A stretch of DNA of 64,000 nt, from positions 756,682 through 820,681 of the forward strand of contig KN832564.1 of the NCBI GenBank assembly GCA_000827205.1. Reading direction: 5' to 3'. Position 1 is the first letter of the stretch. Every line of letters begins with the position of its first letter. The translations under genes were made by a program, and so were the position numbers. The notes below the pieces were generated by a model. That model saw nothing but the letters and a program-made list of their open reading frames with translations. It made no database searches and was not told the origin of the DNA. Below, piece by piece: positions 35,664 to 46,743 of this stretch. Source of the stretch: Plicaturopsis crispa FD-325 SS-3. Lineage: Eukaryota > Basidiomycota > Agaricomycetes > Amylocorticiales > Amylocorticiaceae.

Positions 35664-37193
35664 TCAGGCTTCGGGCTTTCTTTTCTTCTTCCGTGCCGCC
35701 AACACAGTCACTTTCGGCTTCTCCGCACCCGCATTCCCATCTGCAGCAGTACCGGGCTTCGGCCCAAGGGGCGGATTGCTCACGCACACAGAACCATAGA
35801 TATAGGAACGGTACGTCTCCAGGCTCGCGACGGGCTCTGGAAAAGGATTCGGCGAGACATCTGGCAGCTCTCGTTTTCCGTTCACGAGCCGCGGTGGGGG
35901 CGTGCGTGGAGGTGGCGGCGCGAGGGTGGTTTCCCGCTCCGGTGTAACGTCGCGCCGCTTGGACTTCGGCTTGCTTCTCGGTGGCTCGAGAATGGGCTCG
36001 AGGCCGTCGCACAGTCCCTCGATAGCTTTCTCCAGGACGCCGGTGGCACGAATGCACAGCTCGGCCGTGGCGAACTCGTGGTTGTTCATGAGCGAGGAGA
36101 GGATGCGTTTCGTCAGGTTCGACGACACCTGGCCCGGTTGGGGCGCTAAAGGTGAAACCGCCGAGCGCGGCGCGTCGTCGTCCGCAGGCAGCATCGATAT
36201 GCCCATGGTGAAGAAACCGGTGACGGCGCCTGCGATGCATTCCTGTCGAAACGACATGCGTTCCCAAAACTCGTCTGGTGAGACAGCGCCGAGGTCGCCC
36301 TTTAGCCGGTCGCCGCGCTCCTTCGAACTCGGAGGTTTCGAACTCTCATCGTGCTCGCTCTCCCCTTCCAGCAGCCGCTGGCGCTTCCGCTCGGGGGATC
36401 TGACGCCTTCTGCTTCGGTTGTGTATGCGATTTCGTCCATGAAGCGTGCCTTCGGGTCGTCGTCAAAAGTGGGGATGAAATGCCCAATATTGCGATCAGG
36501 GCCACTGGGCTTGGGACACGGCAGAGGGATATCAGACTGCGAATATGGGTGGCCGTAAGTCCATGACAGTTTGGTGTTCTCTGCCGGAGGCGCTGCAAAT
36601 TGTAGTGCATGCGACGCCTCGAATTCGCTGAGTCCGGCAAGAATGTAGTATAATCTTGACATGGCTTTATTGGTGTCGATTTTCATAGCAACGTCGCTGA
36701 ATACTCGTTTCCACCACGCACAGAGCTTTATATCTCCTAGAGGCCGTTTCCCCGGATATTCTGAAGAGTTCGGAAAGAGGTATTGATTCTGTGCCCTCGC
36801 GAAAAGTTGTATCCATATATGCTTCGCCGATATTGGCCGAGTGGTAGGGTCGGCGTAGTACTTTAGCAGAGCACTCACAAGCGCAGAGGTGGGCGAGGGA
36901 GACATTCCTTGGCCCGTTGAGTCGACTTTTGAGACATATAGGATCGCTGAGTCCGTGGTCGGTACATTGTAGACCGAAGCCTCGATGGCTGAGACGAATT
37001 TTCTGGGCGCGTCTGGGGTTGACTGTTCAGAGAGGAGGACAAGTATATCCTGTAGGTAGCTCCTCGGACGCGGTCTAGCGAATGGATAGAGGGCAGAATA
37101 TTTTCTGGGGGCCGAGAGGAGGACGTGAAGATGAAATTCGCGGGAACCTGGCAAGTCGGTGAGCGCGGCGAGGAGTGCGTCGCGCAGGTTCAT
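35664..37193 (-). CDS. RTT109: Histone acetyltransferase Rtt109 (KAT11)
   Basis: A 509-residue intronless gene for the fungal H3K56 acetyltransferase, which acts with Asf1 and Vps75 on new histone H3 during replication. The fold starts at MNLRDALLAALTDLPG with HLHVLLSAPRKYSALYPFAR. It contains YVSKVDSTGQG (about 86-96), a PTSALVSALLKYY helix and KLCAWWKRVF at about 156-165, the tryptophan pair matching the acetyl-CoA pocket. FDDDPKARFMDEI (243-255) is the conserved DDPK-R-F motif that includes the autoacetylated lysine. From about 265 a charged, disordered segment carries KSKPKSKRRD, and the C-terminus is basic (ARKKKRKPEA), probably for nuclear import. The start ATG gives the conserved N-terminus. 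Confidence 0.95.
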   Translation of the reverse strand: MNLRDALLAALTDLPGSREFHLHVLLSAPRKYSALYPFARPRPRSYLQDILVLLSEQSTPDAPRKFVSAIEASVYNVPTTDSAILYVSKVDSTGQGMSPSPTSALVSALLKYYADPTTRPISAKHIWIQLFARAQNQYLFPNSSEYPGKRPLGDIKLCAWWKRVFSDVAMKIDTNKAMSRLYYILAGLSEFEASHALQFAAPPAENTKLSWTYGHPYSQSDIPLPCPKPSGPDRNIGHFIPTFDDDPKARFMDEIAYTTEAEGVRSPERKRQRLLEGESEHDESSKPPSSKERGDRLKGDLGAVSPDEFWERMSFRQECIAGAVTGFFTMGISMLPADDDAPRSAVSPLAPQPGQVSSNLTKRILSSLMNNHEFATAELCIRATGVLEKAIEGLCDGLEPILEPPRSKPKSKRRDVTPERETTLAPPPPRTPPPRLVNGKRELPDVSPNPFPEPVASLETYRSYIYGSVCVSNPPLGPKPGTAADGNAGAEKPKVTVLAARKKKRKPEA

Positions 37194-37727
37194 GTCGGGT
37201 ACCTTTGTGAGCGTCGGTATACTGCGTAAATAAAGCAGAATAAATCAGCATACGCGCATTACTTAGGACTCACCTGCCAGAGTCTTTGCGGAGAAACTTG
37301 GAAGTCTTGAACCAAGGAGGTGTTCGCGTGCGAGCGTGGCGTGGCGCGGTGGCTGAGCGCACGCGAGCAGCCGGCCACGTGGGAAGTATGTACGAAACAT
37401 AAGTGCCGCAATTTAGCGATGTCTGATCTCCTGGAGCGAGTCGGCGCCGACAACCGCCAGAGGGCTTATCCTTGTTTTTCTCATTTCTGTTCTCCTTGTT
37501 GCTGTCGTCGTCGAGGTCGCTGTCGGCCTGTCTCCCAGTTCTGTCCGATAATCTTGGCTTCGTACCCTTCGTTTTCCGTTCACTAGACCGAACCAGGTCT
37601 TGTCTGTCTTTACTGTAACAAATACACCGAGGTGAGTACTTGCGTTCACGCGAAAGCCACGTCTCTGTGTACTGAACTCGTCTCCGACAGTCTCTATAGT
37701 CTACGTTGCGGTTTCGTGGTTTTATCC
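37194..37727. promoter_or_regulatory. Divergent promoter RTT109 / SH3 membrane protein
   Basis: 534 nt between two divergent start codons. It contains a good donor (GTGAGTACTT, at 37632) and an acceptor (CTCCGACAG, ending about 37690) ahead of the ATG at 37728, so the + gene has a probable 59-nt 5'UTR intron. Confidence 0.55.
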
Positions 37728-39836
37728 ATGACGCACGCTACACCTCCTCATCTAAATAAGCGTGCGCCTGGTGCCAAGGCACGCGAACCATCACTACTCA
37801 ACATCCCCGTGGTGGGTGACATCGTCGATGGACTTCCCGTCCTCGGTCCTGTCCTTAGCCCAATTATTGGTGATAATGGAGTAACATCCACTATCACCGT
37901 AACGGCGACCGGCACCCAGACCCAGACCCAGACCCAACAGTCCACGCCCTCACCGACACAGACAGGCGGCAGTGGAAGTGGCAGTGGCAGTGGCAGTGGC
38001 AGTGGCAATGGTAGCGGAGACGGCAATGGCGGAGGCGGAGGAAGCTCCCAATCTACTTCCACCAGTGGAAGCTCCCCTGCGACTTCCACCGGCAGTGGCT
38101 CATCGACCAGCGGGTCAGGTTCCAACAATGGCTCGAACAATGGACCTGGGTCCAACGGAGGGTCGAACACCCCTTCAGACTCTGGCTCCACGGCCACTGG
38201 AACCGGCACTGGCACTGGCACTGGCACTGGCACTGGCACTGGCACTGGCACTGGCCTGGGCTCCTCGAGCTCGAGCACGGGGACGTCAAATCCGTCCGCG
38301 AGCACTGGCGGGGCTAGCTCATCAACTGGTAATACCATAAACCCTACGCTCAGCTCGGCTACTAGCTCCACTACTGTCGCCTCGATCGGGTCCTCGGGTA
38401 GTGCTGTTGGTGGCATCACCGGGACATCATCTTCCACTTCCGGCTCCACTACGAGCTCAGGAAATGGCTCGGGGACCAACACCAGCGGGAACGCGAACAA
38501 CGCGTCCTCTGGACCTCACATAAATACCGCTGCGCTCGCTGCAGTAGTCACCATTCTGGGTGTCTCATTTATCGCACTCGCGCTCTGTATCTATATTCGC
38601 CGCCGCCGCCGTCGCAGAGCAGAGGTTCGCAACGCCTGGTGGGCTAACACTTCCTATGCTGTGCCTGGTGATCCCGTTTCGTCGTCGAACGGAAGCCATG
38701 GCGGACGCGGTAGTGCCCGTAGCAGCTTCGCTACCACGTACGACAACGGATCTGTCGAACGCGCTCACAGCCCCGTGCCGCCCACCCCTCCGATGGATTT
38801 CATGACAGCTGGGAGTACTGCCCTTCCAGAATTCCCCCCGATGGCCGAAGTACGCCACGCCCCCCTCAGCGCTCGTGGCGGAGAATATGCCAGCATGCGC
38901 GACCAGGCTACAGTGGCGAAGCGCTCCTCGAATTCAAGCCTTGAAAGCGGGACTGTTGTCGGAAGCACAGAGCAGGCCCGTCCTAGAGGGGTGCAGCCGC
39001 CACTTCTGGTTGTCCCTACTGAGACCGGTAACGGAGGCGAAGGCACGTCACCGATGAACGTCCGTCCTTTCTCTGCTAGTGAGAGCTTCTCGTTCCCGAA
39101 GCCTCCCAGTGCCGAAGGCCACTCGAGCTCAGACACGCACGAGAGGCCTGCCAACACGCCAGATAGCGCGCAATGGCTGTACCGCTCGATGTCCCCCAAC
39201 TCTCCGAGGCCCGACTCAGACATACTTCAGGACTACTATAGGCCGGGCACGCATTCGGTAAGCCCGTCGTTGAGCGCCGTGGGCTCACAGCCGGCGCAAT
39301 TGAACCCGTTCGAAGATGGCCACGCAGAGGGAATGCATACCTCAGTACCTGGACCCACAGCGTTCACCTATACTCCCCCCACTTTCCCTCCTGCTCCCGT
39401 GTCTCCCCATACACCCACTGCGCCGCTGACCCCTGCCGCATCTTCTCCCGCAACCGCTGATCCCTTCGCCGACCAGCACGCCGACCAGCGCTCCTCGTTC
39501 ATGTCCATGGGCTCCACACACTCTGTCGCACCCATTGAGACCATCCGCCGCCCATTCGCGCCGACTCTATCTGACGAGCTTGCTGTCATGCCCGGAGAGA
39601 CGGTCCGCGTCGTCTGTGCATACGACGACGGATGGGCCGTAGTTGAAAAAGTTCCTGCACCCCACAAGGGCAAAGGAAAGGCGAGATCTAGCGTCGGGAC
39701 CGAAGAGGGTATGGAGATAGAGGCCAGGGGACTCATCCCCATTGACTGTATGCGGGGCAAGGGCGAGAAACTGCCCTCGTTCTTAGCTAACAAAAGGGTC
39801 AGCAGCCAAGGCATGGGACAGGCCGTCGCGATATAA
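37728..39836 (+). CDS. Mucin-like single-span membrane protein with SH3 domain
   Basis: A 702-residue protein. The outside part (about residues 60-265) is an extreme Ser/Gly/Thr/Asn low-complexity mucin-like stretch made of repeats. One membrane span follows at about 268-290 (AALAAVVTILGVSFIALALC) and ends in a strong stop-transfer, IYIRRRRRRRAE. The cytoplasmic part is about 410 residues, rich in Ser/Pro. It ends with an SH3-like domain at about 607-680 (APTLSDELAVMPGETVRVVC, AYDDGWAVVEK ... RGLIPIDCM), which has the ALYDF-class pattern of acidic and tryptophan residues. The layout resembles fungal Sho1/Msb2- or Fus1-type surface sensors that use an SH3 domain to bring in signalling proteins, but orthology is not shown. 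I saw no clear signal peptide at the chosen ATG, so the span may act as signal-anchor. Confidence 0.8.
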   Translation: MTHATPPHLNKRAPGAKAREPSLLNIPVVGDIVDGLPVLGPVLSPIIGDNGVTSTITVTATGTQTQTQTQQSTPSPTQTGGSGSGSGSGSGSGNGSGDGNGGGGGSSQSTSTSGSSPATSTGSGSSTSGSGSNNGSNNGPGSNGGSNTPSDSGSTATGTGTGTGTGTGTGTGTGTGLGSSSSSTGTSNPSASTGGASSSTGNTINPTLSSATSSTTVASIGSSGSAVGGITGTSSSTSGSTTSSGNGSGTNTSGNANNASSGPHINTAALAAVVTILGVSFIALALCIYIRRRRRRRAEVRNAWWANTSYAVPGDPVSSSNGSHGGRGSARSSFATTYDNGSVERAHSPVPPTPPMDFMTAGSTALPEFPPMAEVRHAPLSARGGEYASMRDQATVAKRSSNSSLESGTVVGSTEQARPRGVQPPLLVVPTETGNGGEGTSPMNVRPFSASESFSFPKPPSAEGHSSSDTHERPANTPDSAQWLYRSMSPNSPRPDSDILQDYYRPGTHSVSPSLSAVGSQPAQLNPFEDGHAEGMHTSVPGPTAFTYTPPTFPPAPVSPHTPTAPLTPAASSPATADPFADQHADQRSSFMSMGSTHSVAPIETIRRPFAPTLSDELAVMPGETVRVVCAYDDGWAVVEKVPAPHKGKGKARSSVGTEEGMEIEARGLIPIDCMRGKGEKLPSFLANKRVSSQGMGQAVAI
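37968..38009 (+). repeat. GGCAGT-type coding minisatellite
   Basis: About seven units of GGC-AGT, some degenerate, encode (Gly-Ser)n followed by GNGSGDGNG inside the mucin-like ectodomain. It is in frame, so unit gain or loss changes length without frameshift. Confidence 0.85.
38205..38254 (+). repeat. GGCACT hexamer array, about eight copies
   Basis: A perfect tandem GGCACT array encodes (Gly-Thr)n in the ectodomain of the SH3 membrane protein. It is the cleanest simple repeat in the window and prone to slippage in 6-bp steps that keep the frame. Confidence 0.9.
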
Positions 39837-40476
39837 ATTCAAGATTGACGAGGTATGTAGTCACTCCGTTCGTGCTTCTGATACTAGTATTTACTTCGTC
39901 GTTGTCCCAGGTGAAACAAACCTCGACACGGCGGTGACCTCTGCTTGCACCTGTCACCAGTATACCGTCCGCCCGGTCAGCCACTCTCAGTGCGGATCCC
40001 AATCAAGTCTTATATTCGAGAGCCTCTGAACTTCATATATCCTTATATCATATTCTACCGGTGCCTACATGCCGACATACCTTTTTACTTTCTATATCCT
40101 TCGTCCCTGTTTTCCATTTCCCCGCGTACAACCTTACCCTTGCTTTCAAGTCGTATACGCCCTCTTACTTACATATACCATTGCGCGGATCGGGATCTGA
40201 CTTGCTCTACTTACTGTAGCATATCTATCCATTGCGTTTATTCAACCATTCAACCATTCATTCTGTCCTTACATGTGCATGAAGCCCTCTCCTCAGTTGC
40301 ATGCGTAACGTCACCGCACCTGAAATGAGTAACTTATGTCGTATATGTTTCCATGAGCAGCTGTTTGGGCCGTACGAGTTGCAATAATCAGTGTTCGTCG
40401 ACGTGGTTACATACTACAAGTACAAATAAGTACATGTCTTGTCGGCTCGTCAATACTAAAATTATCATTGACATAA
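39837..40476. other. Convergent 3' region
   Basis: 640 nt between the SH3 gene stop and the permease stop. It is pyrimidine- and AT-rich in its middle (39995-40230), consistent with 3'UTRs. No gene was seen. Confidence 0.5.
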
Positions 40477-42769
40477 TCAAGGCTCGGAAGACTTTGCGTC
40501 TTTCTCCTCGTGGACATCCGTGTTCGCAACTTCTACGCCTGCATCAACGATCTGGTTCGTAGCATCCTCCCCGTCGAATAGTGCGGCGGTCTCCTCCAGC
40601 GTCTTGTTCTTGGTCTCCAGAACGTAGAACCAGACGAAGCCGGTCTCAAATGCAATCCAGCACACGTACACGATCTACATGACCGGTCAGACCGACGGTT
40701 GTACTGTGCTCAAATTGATAGAACTCACGTAGTATTTCCAAGCGATATGGTCGAGAGCGATAGGGTTGACATATTGGTTGAAGATGAGGCCGACCGACAC
40801 GGTGAAATTGAATACGTTGAAGCCCTTAGCACGAATGGCGAAGGGCAGGATCTCTACCGTGTATGACACGATCAACGGAGAGAATGCGATACTAACGGGT
40901 GCCATGTCCATCAGTAAGACTAAAGAGGAACACTGAACAGTTAGACTCACTCATAAAACGCATAGAATATGAACAGGAACGCAATGACCGCATGCGCTGC
41001 AGCCTCGCTGCCATGGATGGCGAATTGTGCGGAGCATACTGTTTGCAATAGGAAGGCAACAAGCATGCCTACACAAGATGTCAAGAAGAGTACCCGGCGT
41101 CCCACTCTGTCGACGAGAGAGGACGCCAAAAGGGCCCAAAAGAGATTCCATATTTGCAGAATGGCATTGATGAGCAGCTACCAACATCAACGGTCGTTAA
41201 TTGTACGCGACGAGAGACGCTCATCGGCCGCTTACCTGAATGGTGCTATCTGTAATCCCAATCGAGTCGAAGACCTTGTTCAACTACGTAGTCGACGGTA
41301 CACCATTATAGTCGGCCGGTCGGACAAGATAAATGACCGACTCACATAATATGAAACTAAACCATTCCCCGACCATTGGGAGAAGAAAGCCAGTGCGACG
41401 ATGATGCGCATGCGCCTCCTGTTTCCGGGAGTAGCGACTAGCGCTTTCCATCCGACGTTTGAGGCCACTGCACGGGTGAATTCGATGTGAGTACGAGATT
41501 AAAACATTGTTAGAAAGCTCTACGGCTATACCTTGTCGGTCGAGATCGATCGCGGTTTTGATCTCTTCAAACTCGTATTTAATCAACGGGTCCTCCTCGT
41601 CGCCGTCGGCGTGATAGTACGCCAGAGTCTTCAATGCTTGCGCGTCGCGGCCTTTACTGATCAGCCAACGGGGAGACTCCGGGACGAACCAGATCAAAAA
41701 GATCTGTAACACAGACGGGAGGCCTTGGAGAGCAGAAGGGGCGCGCCATGCCCAACTGTTGTTTAGTTTGAACGTCCCAAAGGTCACCCACGCCGCTCTG
41801 ATAGAACATGTATCAGCAAATGACGGTAAGTGTAAGTGACAGCGGCTGACATGATGGAGCCCGAATACCAGAGTGAGTTGTAGGCAGAAGTTAGTGGGCC
41901 ACGACTTGTCGGATACGCAATTTCCGTAACCTACAGAGGAACGTTCAGCAATAGAGACGATCGATAGGCATGCAGTCTGTGACTTGCCAGCATGGGTGCT
42001 GCATTCGCCGCAAACGTTAACCCAAAGCCAATGAGAAAGCTACGCTACAACGTATGAGGCACGAACTAAAGGAAAGGCATTTCTCTTACCGCGCGCCAAT
42101 AAACATCCCCACAGATTGCGACGCAGTCTGGATAATTGTGGCAGACGCCATGATTGCCGCACCAACAAACACGGTCAAACGACGACCAATCCCGTCAGAG
42201 AGGTACGGGGCGAACGGATATGCTGCTAGAGATCCAATATTCTGAAGCCGAAAATTCAGCACGGCTTTTTAGTGTAAACGGTTGCCTCGTCGTACCATGA
42301 TTGCACTCAGCAGGCCCAATTTTTGGCCAGTGGGATGGTTGAAATCATTCTGCCACTGTGGCAGAGATTGCAGCCCGTTCATCATGCTGCAACCATAATT
42401 CGCTCAATTTCAACGGTGGGGACCAGTCTTGCTCCACCTTACCTTCCATCGAAGCCGTTGGTCGACGCCGTTATGAGACTAATTATAAACCGTATGAGTG
42501 TTGTACCCAAGCACTGCATGCAGAAACTCACAGAAGAACAATCCATCCATTCAATGCAATGAGTCTAGATGGATGTGCACTGAAGTCAGAAGCGAGCATT
42601 CAACTACTTAGTAGATGCATGTCCAACCGGCGGTTGTTGTACCACTGAAAACTTGGTAAATTACACATGCTCGATGCAAGATTAAACGGTCAGTCACCTT
42701 TCTTCTGCCATCGATGAGATCCACATATGTTGGATCCACACTGCTAGTGATTACAGCTCCTCCACCCAT
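40477..42769 (-). CDS. MFS sugar transporter (lactose permease type)
   Basis: A 12-span major-facilitator sugar porter of the fungal LAC12-like group, with many introns. Visible hallmarks are LSAIMNIGSLAAYPFAPYLS, the loop motif DGIGRRLTV between spans 2 and 3, ANAAPMLVTEIAYPTSRGPL, the central PESPRWLISKGRD, and a second-half DRVGRRVLFL. FAIRAKGFNVFNFTVSVGLI and a C-terminal VLETKNKTLEETAALFDG also fit. The start at 42769 (MGGGAVITSSVDPTYVDLID) is preferred to an upstream ATG at 42841, because a minus-strand TATA-like ATATATGC at about 42863-42870 would put the transcript start beyond 42841. It likely imports galactosides or other oligosaccharides by proton symport. No glycosidase gene lies alongside. 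Confidence 0.9.
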
Positions 42770-43962
42770 GGTATCTAGTATAGGACGTTGAGTATGGGGA
42801 CGGGAGCTCGACAGAAACCGAGTCGAGAAGCTCGGAATCATCGTGCGCTCTTATAGTCCAGCGCATATATGCTTGGACGCCCTGGAATGCGACCGGTGAC
42901 GGACGGTGAACCTTGATTGCTTCCCCAGGTTTCTCCGATGCGTCTCACTCTGCCGCTAGAACGGCCCGCACCTGGGGAATTTGCGTTCTTGATCCGCGTG
43001 CGTTCATCCCAGAAGTTGAATCGTTTCAGGAATGCGTAGATGTTGTATGGCAGGACTAGACACCGCCGATAGAGATCATGACGACCCTTCAAGAATCTAG
43101 CCACGAAATATAGTGAGGTTGACGCGTGCGTTTAACGCCCAGGATGCGAAGGAGTTACACGGGTGAGACTCGTGAGCCACTGCATGTGAAGCATAGCGCC
43201 GCGTCAGCTCCAACCTGTCTAAAAGTACGCAAAGGCCTCAGCGATAGTACGGACATCCAAGAAACCAGAGTTCCCATGCTCACCCCGGCTATTCTTGCGG
43301 GTTGGCGCTGATCAGCGCCACCGCTCGACAATTAAGGATTGTACACAGGAGAGACGCATCACAAGATGCAACTATTCTTGAAATCTCCGCGGTAAAAGCC
43401 CGGCGCCTCCCAGAGGAGACGAAGGCAAGGTGCTGGTCCATGTCGTCAGTCAATGGAACCCTTGTGATCGATAGCATAAAAGATGTTTTGTGTCAGTTGA
43501 GCGGCGTTCTCACTATATAGTAGGCTGGTCTGCAGACACACCAGGATCCGAGGCTCTCACGCCGCGCGCATGATTCCGGACTGGCTAGGCTGATTCCTAG
43601 CAGAATAGGCATGTGTTCGAGACGACGATAGCCGACCAGAGCATTGTAAAGCGTTGTCCTATGAACCGCCGTGACTCTACCGGGCACATAACACAGGGTG
43701 ATCATGCAGAGGCGTTCTATGTGTTCAATGATTGCAGGAAAATTTTGTGCACGATGGGGCATTGGTTCTGGGACGCGAAGACGATCTACATAGAGGTGTG
43801 ACTGTCAGAGCGCGAACATGGACAGAGTTTACAATCATGAGTCATTGCGTCATAGTCGTACAAAAATACTTCAAAGAAAAAGCATGTAAGCCTCTACAAA
43901 CGGTTGGCCAGCGGCCCCGCAAATGTCACTCGCCTAATTAGCACACCAAGACGGCGCGACTA
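42770..43962. other. Intergenic, no supported gene
   Basis: 1.19 kb upstream of the permease and downstream of the oxidoreductase. It includes the TATA-like sequence serving the permease (about 42863-42870). Short overlapping frames only. Confidence 0.5.
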
Positions 43963-45212
43963 TTACCGCCCCGCTAGCCCCTCCGTCTCCGCGATCCGAT
44001 ACACCAGTTTCTCGCCGTGCACCTTCCCACTCTTGAGCAGCTCCATGCCCTCATCGACACCGCCGAGCCCGCCGGGGACGATGCGCACGCGGTTCGGCTT
44101 GAAGGTGCCATTCTCGACGAGCGGGGACAGCGCCCGGAACCTGCACCAGTCGCTGAGCACACTTGAACAAAGAGAGGACGGAGGCGACGCACATCTTTGC
44201 AGCGAATTCAGCGTCCTCGCCGTACGCCGTGCGCGGCTGAAAGGTAGCGGTCAGATCGGGTTAGTGCAGGCAAGATAAACAACCCACCCCCGCGCGCTCC
44301 GTGCGGACATTGTCCGGCACCGCCACGCCCTCCGGGATGCTGAGCACGTACGCGTAGCACCCGCCGGTCTCGCGCAAGAGGTCGATACCTATCTCAATCG
44401 TCTCCCCCTCGCTGACCGCATCGACTACATACAAACACGGTCAGCCAGGGACACGCGCACGTCAATGACCCACGCACAGACATGATGCAGCTCCCCGTGG
44501 CCCTGCAAAGCAGCCTGCACCTCCAGCACAATGTCCGCGGGCGCCTTCCCGCGGTAGTCAACGACCACATCGGCGCCGAGGCTGAGCGCGACGTCCGCGC
44601 TCGCGCCTGCAATGCCGACGACGTACAGTCCCGAGAGCTTCGCCAGCTGCACCACGTACGCGCCGACGCTGCCCGCCGCGCCATATACCACGAGCGGCGC
44701 ACCGTCCGCGGCAGCGCCGTCCGTGAACGCGGGCAGGCGCAGATACTTATAGAGCCCGAAGAACGCTGTGGCGGCGGCGAGCGGGAGCGTCGCAGCGGCC
44801 TCGAACGGAGTGCCGGGCCCGAGCGGGAATGTCGTGTGCGCGGAGGCGGTGGAGTACTGCTGGTAGGCGCCCCACTTTGGGTTTGCCTGATGCGTGCGGG
44901 TGAAGGCCGCCACCTGGAGGCCTTCAGACTCATAGATAGACTGAGCATGCCATGTGTACACACTTTGTCCCCCTTTTTGAACTCGCTGACCCCTTCGCCG
45001 ACGGCCTCGACGTAGCCTGCGACGTCGTTGCCCTCGACGGTCTCGAGGCCGGACAGAAGGACGACCTTCCAGTCCTTCGGGTTAGACGCGACGGCTACGT
45101 TTTTTATAAGGACTTCGCCTGGCCCAGGGGGCACGACGTCGAATTGGCGGAGGGTGCGCGAGGTCCGCGTGAAGAAGACACCGAGCTGTTTAAGTGGTAG
45201 CGGCACGGACAT
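43963..45212 (-). CDS. Medium-chain dehydrogenase, quinone-oxidoreductase-like
   Basis: An NAD(P)H-dependent medium-chain reductase (zeta-crystallin / trans-enoyl reductase class). The N-terminal GroES-like part reads LKQLGVFFTRTSRTLRQFDV, VLIKNVAVASNPKDWKVV and VEGNDVAGYVEAVGEGVSEF. After an intron the domain continues VAAFTRTHQANPKWGAYQQY and FEAAATLPLAAATAFFGLYK. The Rossmann dinucleotide site is VVYGAAGSVGAYVVQLAKLS. Next comes SLGADVVVDYRG, then an end with GTFKPNRVRIVPGGLGGVDE and KSGKVHGEKLVYRIAE. There are no zinc-ligand cysteines of classical alcohol dehydrogenase type, so it fits the zinc-free enoyl/quinone reductase class. The substrate is unknown. The start at 45212 gives MSVPLPLKQLG. 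Confidence 0.9.
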
Positions 45213-45687
45213 GGTGAGCGGCTGGAGTGGGTGTAAAGTGTTGCGACGCACCGTTTATATGGGACTCGGGCATCCAAGTGGATTCAAAATGCAGCTGGGC
45301 AGACCCACAGTGCTCTCCGACGTGCGAGAAAATGAGCACAGTGTCATCTGGCACAGTCTTCACTTCTGTACTTTGAGCGTTCCAGTCAGGTTGGAGTCGG
45401 TAAAGCCGTTCGAGACAAGTTCGAGCACAACTCACATAAGTATAGACTCGATCCCAGATATAAAGGTCACCCGCTGCAGTACCGCCGTAAGCACTGGATC
45501 AAAGGTACCAGCTTGGTACTGTACCAGCTTCGACTTGGGTGACTTGGACGCGGGGTTTCTTGGTGCGTCTCGGTCAATCTCAGTCATAATGCGTCTTGCT
45601 GCTCGTCTGACATATGAAAACACTTCCTGCACTTTGCACATATCATAACAGCTACTATCTGTTTGTGCCACTCACGTCGAGATCGAA
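45213..45687. promoter_or_regulatory. Divergent promoter region
   Basis: 475 nt between the divergent ATGs of the oxidoreductase and the nucleotidyltransferase-like gene. A weak palindromic TACCAGCTTGGTACTGTACCAG phrase lies near 45508-45530. No gene. Confidence 0.45.
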
Positions 45688-46604
45688 ATGGGTGGCAAGG
45701 CGTTCCAGCAACTGGGTCTTTCTCTCAGCGCCTTTCCGCGTCTCGCCCCCGCCGTATATCTAGCGCTCAAAGCGCGATTCCAGCCCTCTCTTTCCCCTCT
45801 CTTCTCCCTCGTTGGCGTCCCAGCAGAAGCCCCGGAGAAGCGCGACCACGGTGATATTGATTTCATCGTGGCAGGCCCATCGGAGGGTGTCGGGCACTTG
45901 CAGGTAGCGCAGGCGCTCGGCGCGGTGCACAGATTGGAGTTCGAGGTCACATCACACTACGCAGTGCCATTGAACGAGGAGTGGTGTGTAGGCGTCGGAG
46001 AAGAGGAAAGGTACGTGCAGGTCGACGTGCATGTCTGCCAAGACAAGGATGAATGGGAGCGCGTCTTATTTTTCCATGGCTATGGGGACCTGGGAATGAT
46101 GATGGCTGCGCTCGTGCGCCCACACGGGATGTCTCTTGGTACCAAGGGACTCAAGGTAAGTCGCACAATAGCTTCGTATCTGTCCATGCAGTTTTACACC
46201 CGTACACTGTTTCTGGCACGCGAATAATAGCAATGTTGCAGATTTCCCCGATGCCGCACACGCTCCCGCCCTTCCATCTGTCTGATAAACCTTCATCGAT
46301 TCTCGCATTCCTGGGCCTTGCACTGCCGAGTGCTTTCAAAACGCAGCGCGCTGCGTTCGAGTGGGCTGCCACGTCGTGGCTATTTGATCCCGCGCGGCTG
46401 GAGAAGCCCAAGGACTTTTCTCCTGCGACTCAACTTAGCCAGGGTGATCAATCTGAATCAGCACTGCCCACTTCAAATGCCAAATCTCGGTCAAAAGAGG
46501 CACGAGGGATGTATCAGGCCTTTCTCCGCTGGGCAACACACCAGCCACGCTCCAGCACCACTTGCCCACTACCATCCGTCGACCTGACTGCCGACCCCGC
46601 TATC

Positions 46605-46743
46605 TGGCCGAACTCAGACGTGACTTGTCCCTGTGAGTTCGGGGACTCAAGATGCGTGCAGGAGGGTGACTAAGCACCCAGCCTCTTGTTCTCGTACTAC
46701 AACAATCTCCCCTATTAATCGTCCTCCCGACGATTCGCGTTTT
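46605..46743 (+). repeat. Ngaro split repeat A1
   Basis: 139 nt, starting TGGCCGAACTCAGACGTG. It is apparently identical to the copy at 49199-49337 (A2) and is the left terminal repeat of the element. Confidence 0.9.

Noticed and set aside
37748-38500. 250-codon minus-strand frame rich in Pro/Val/Glu
   Set aside because: It is the antisense reading of Ser/Gly/Thr repeats in the mucin-like gene. Repeat composition alone makes it open.
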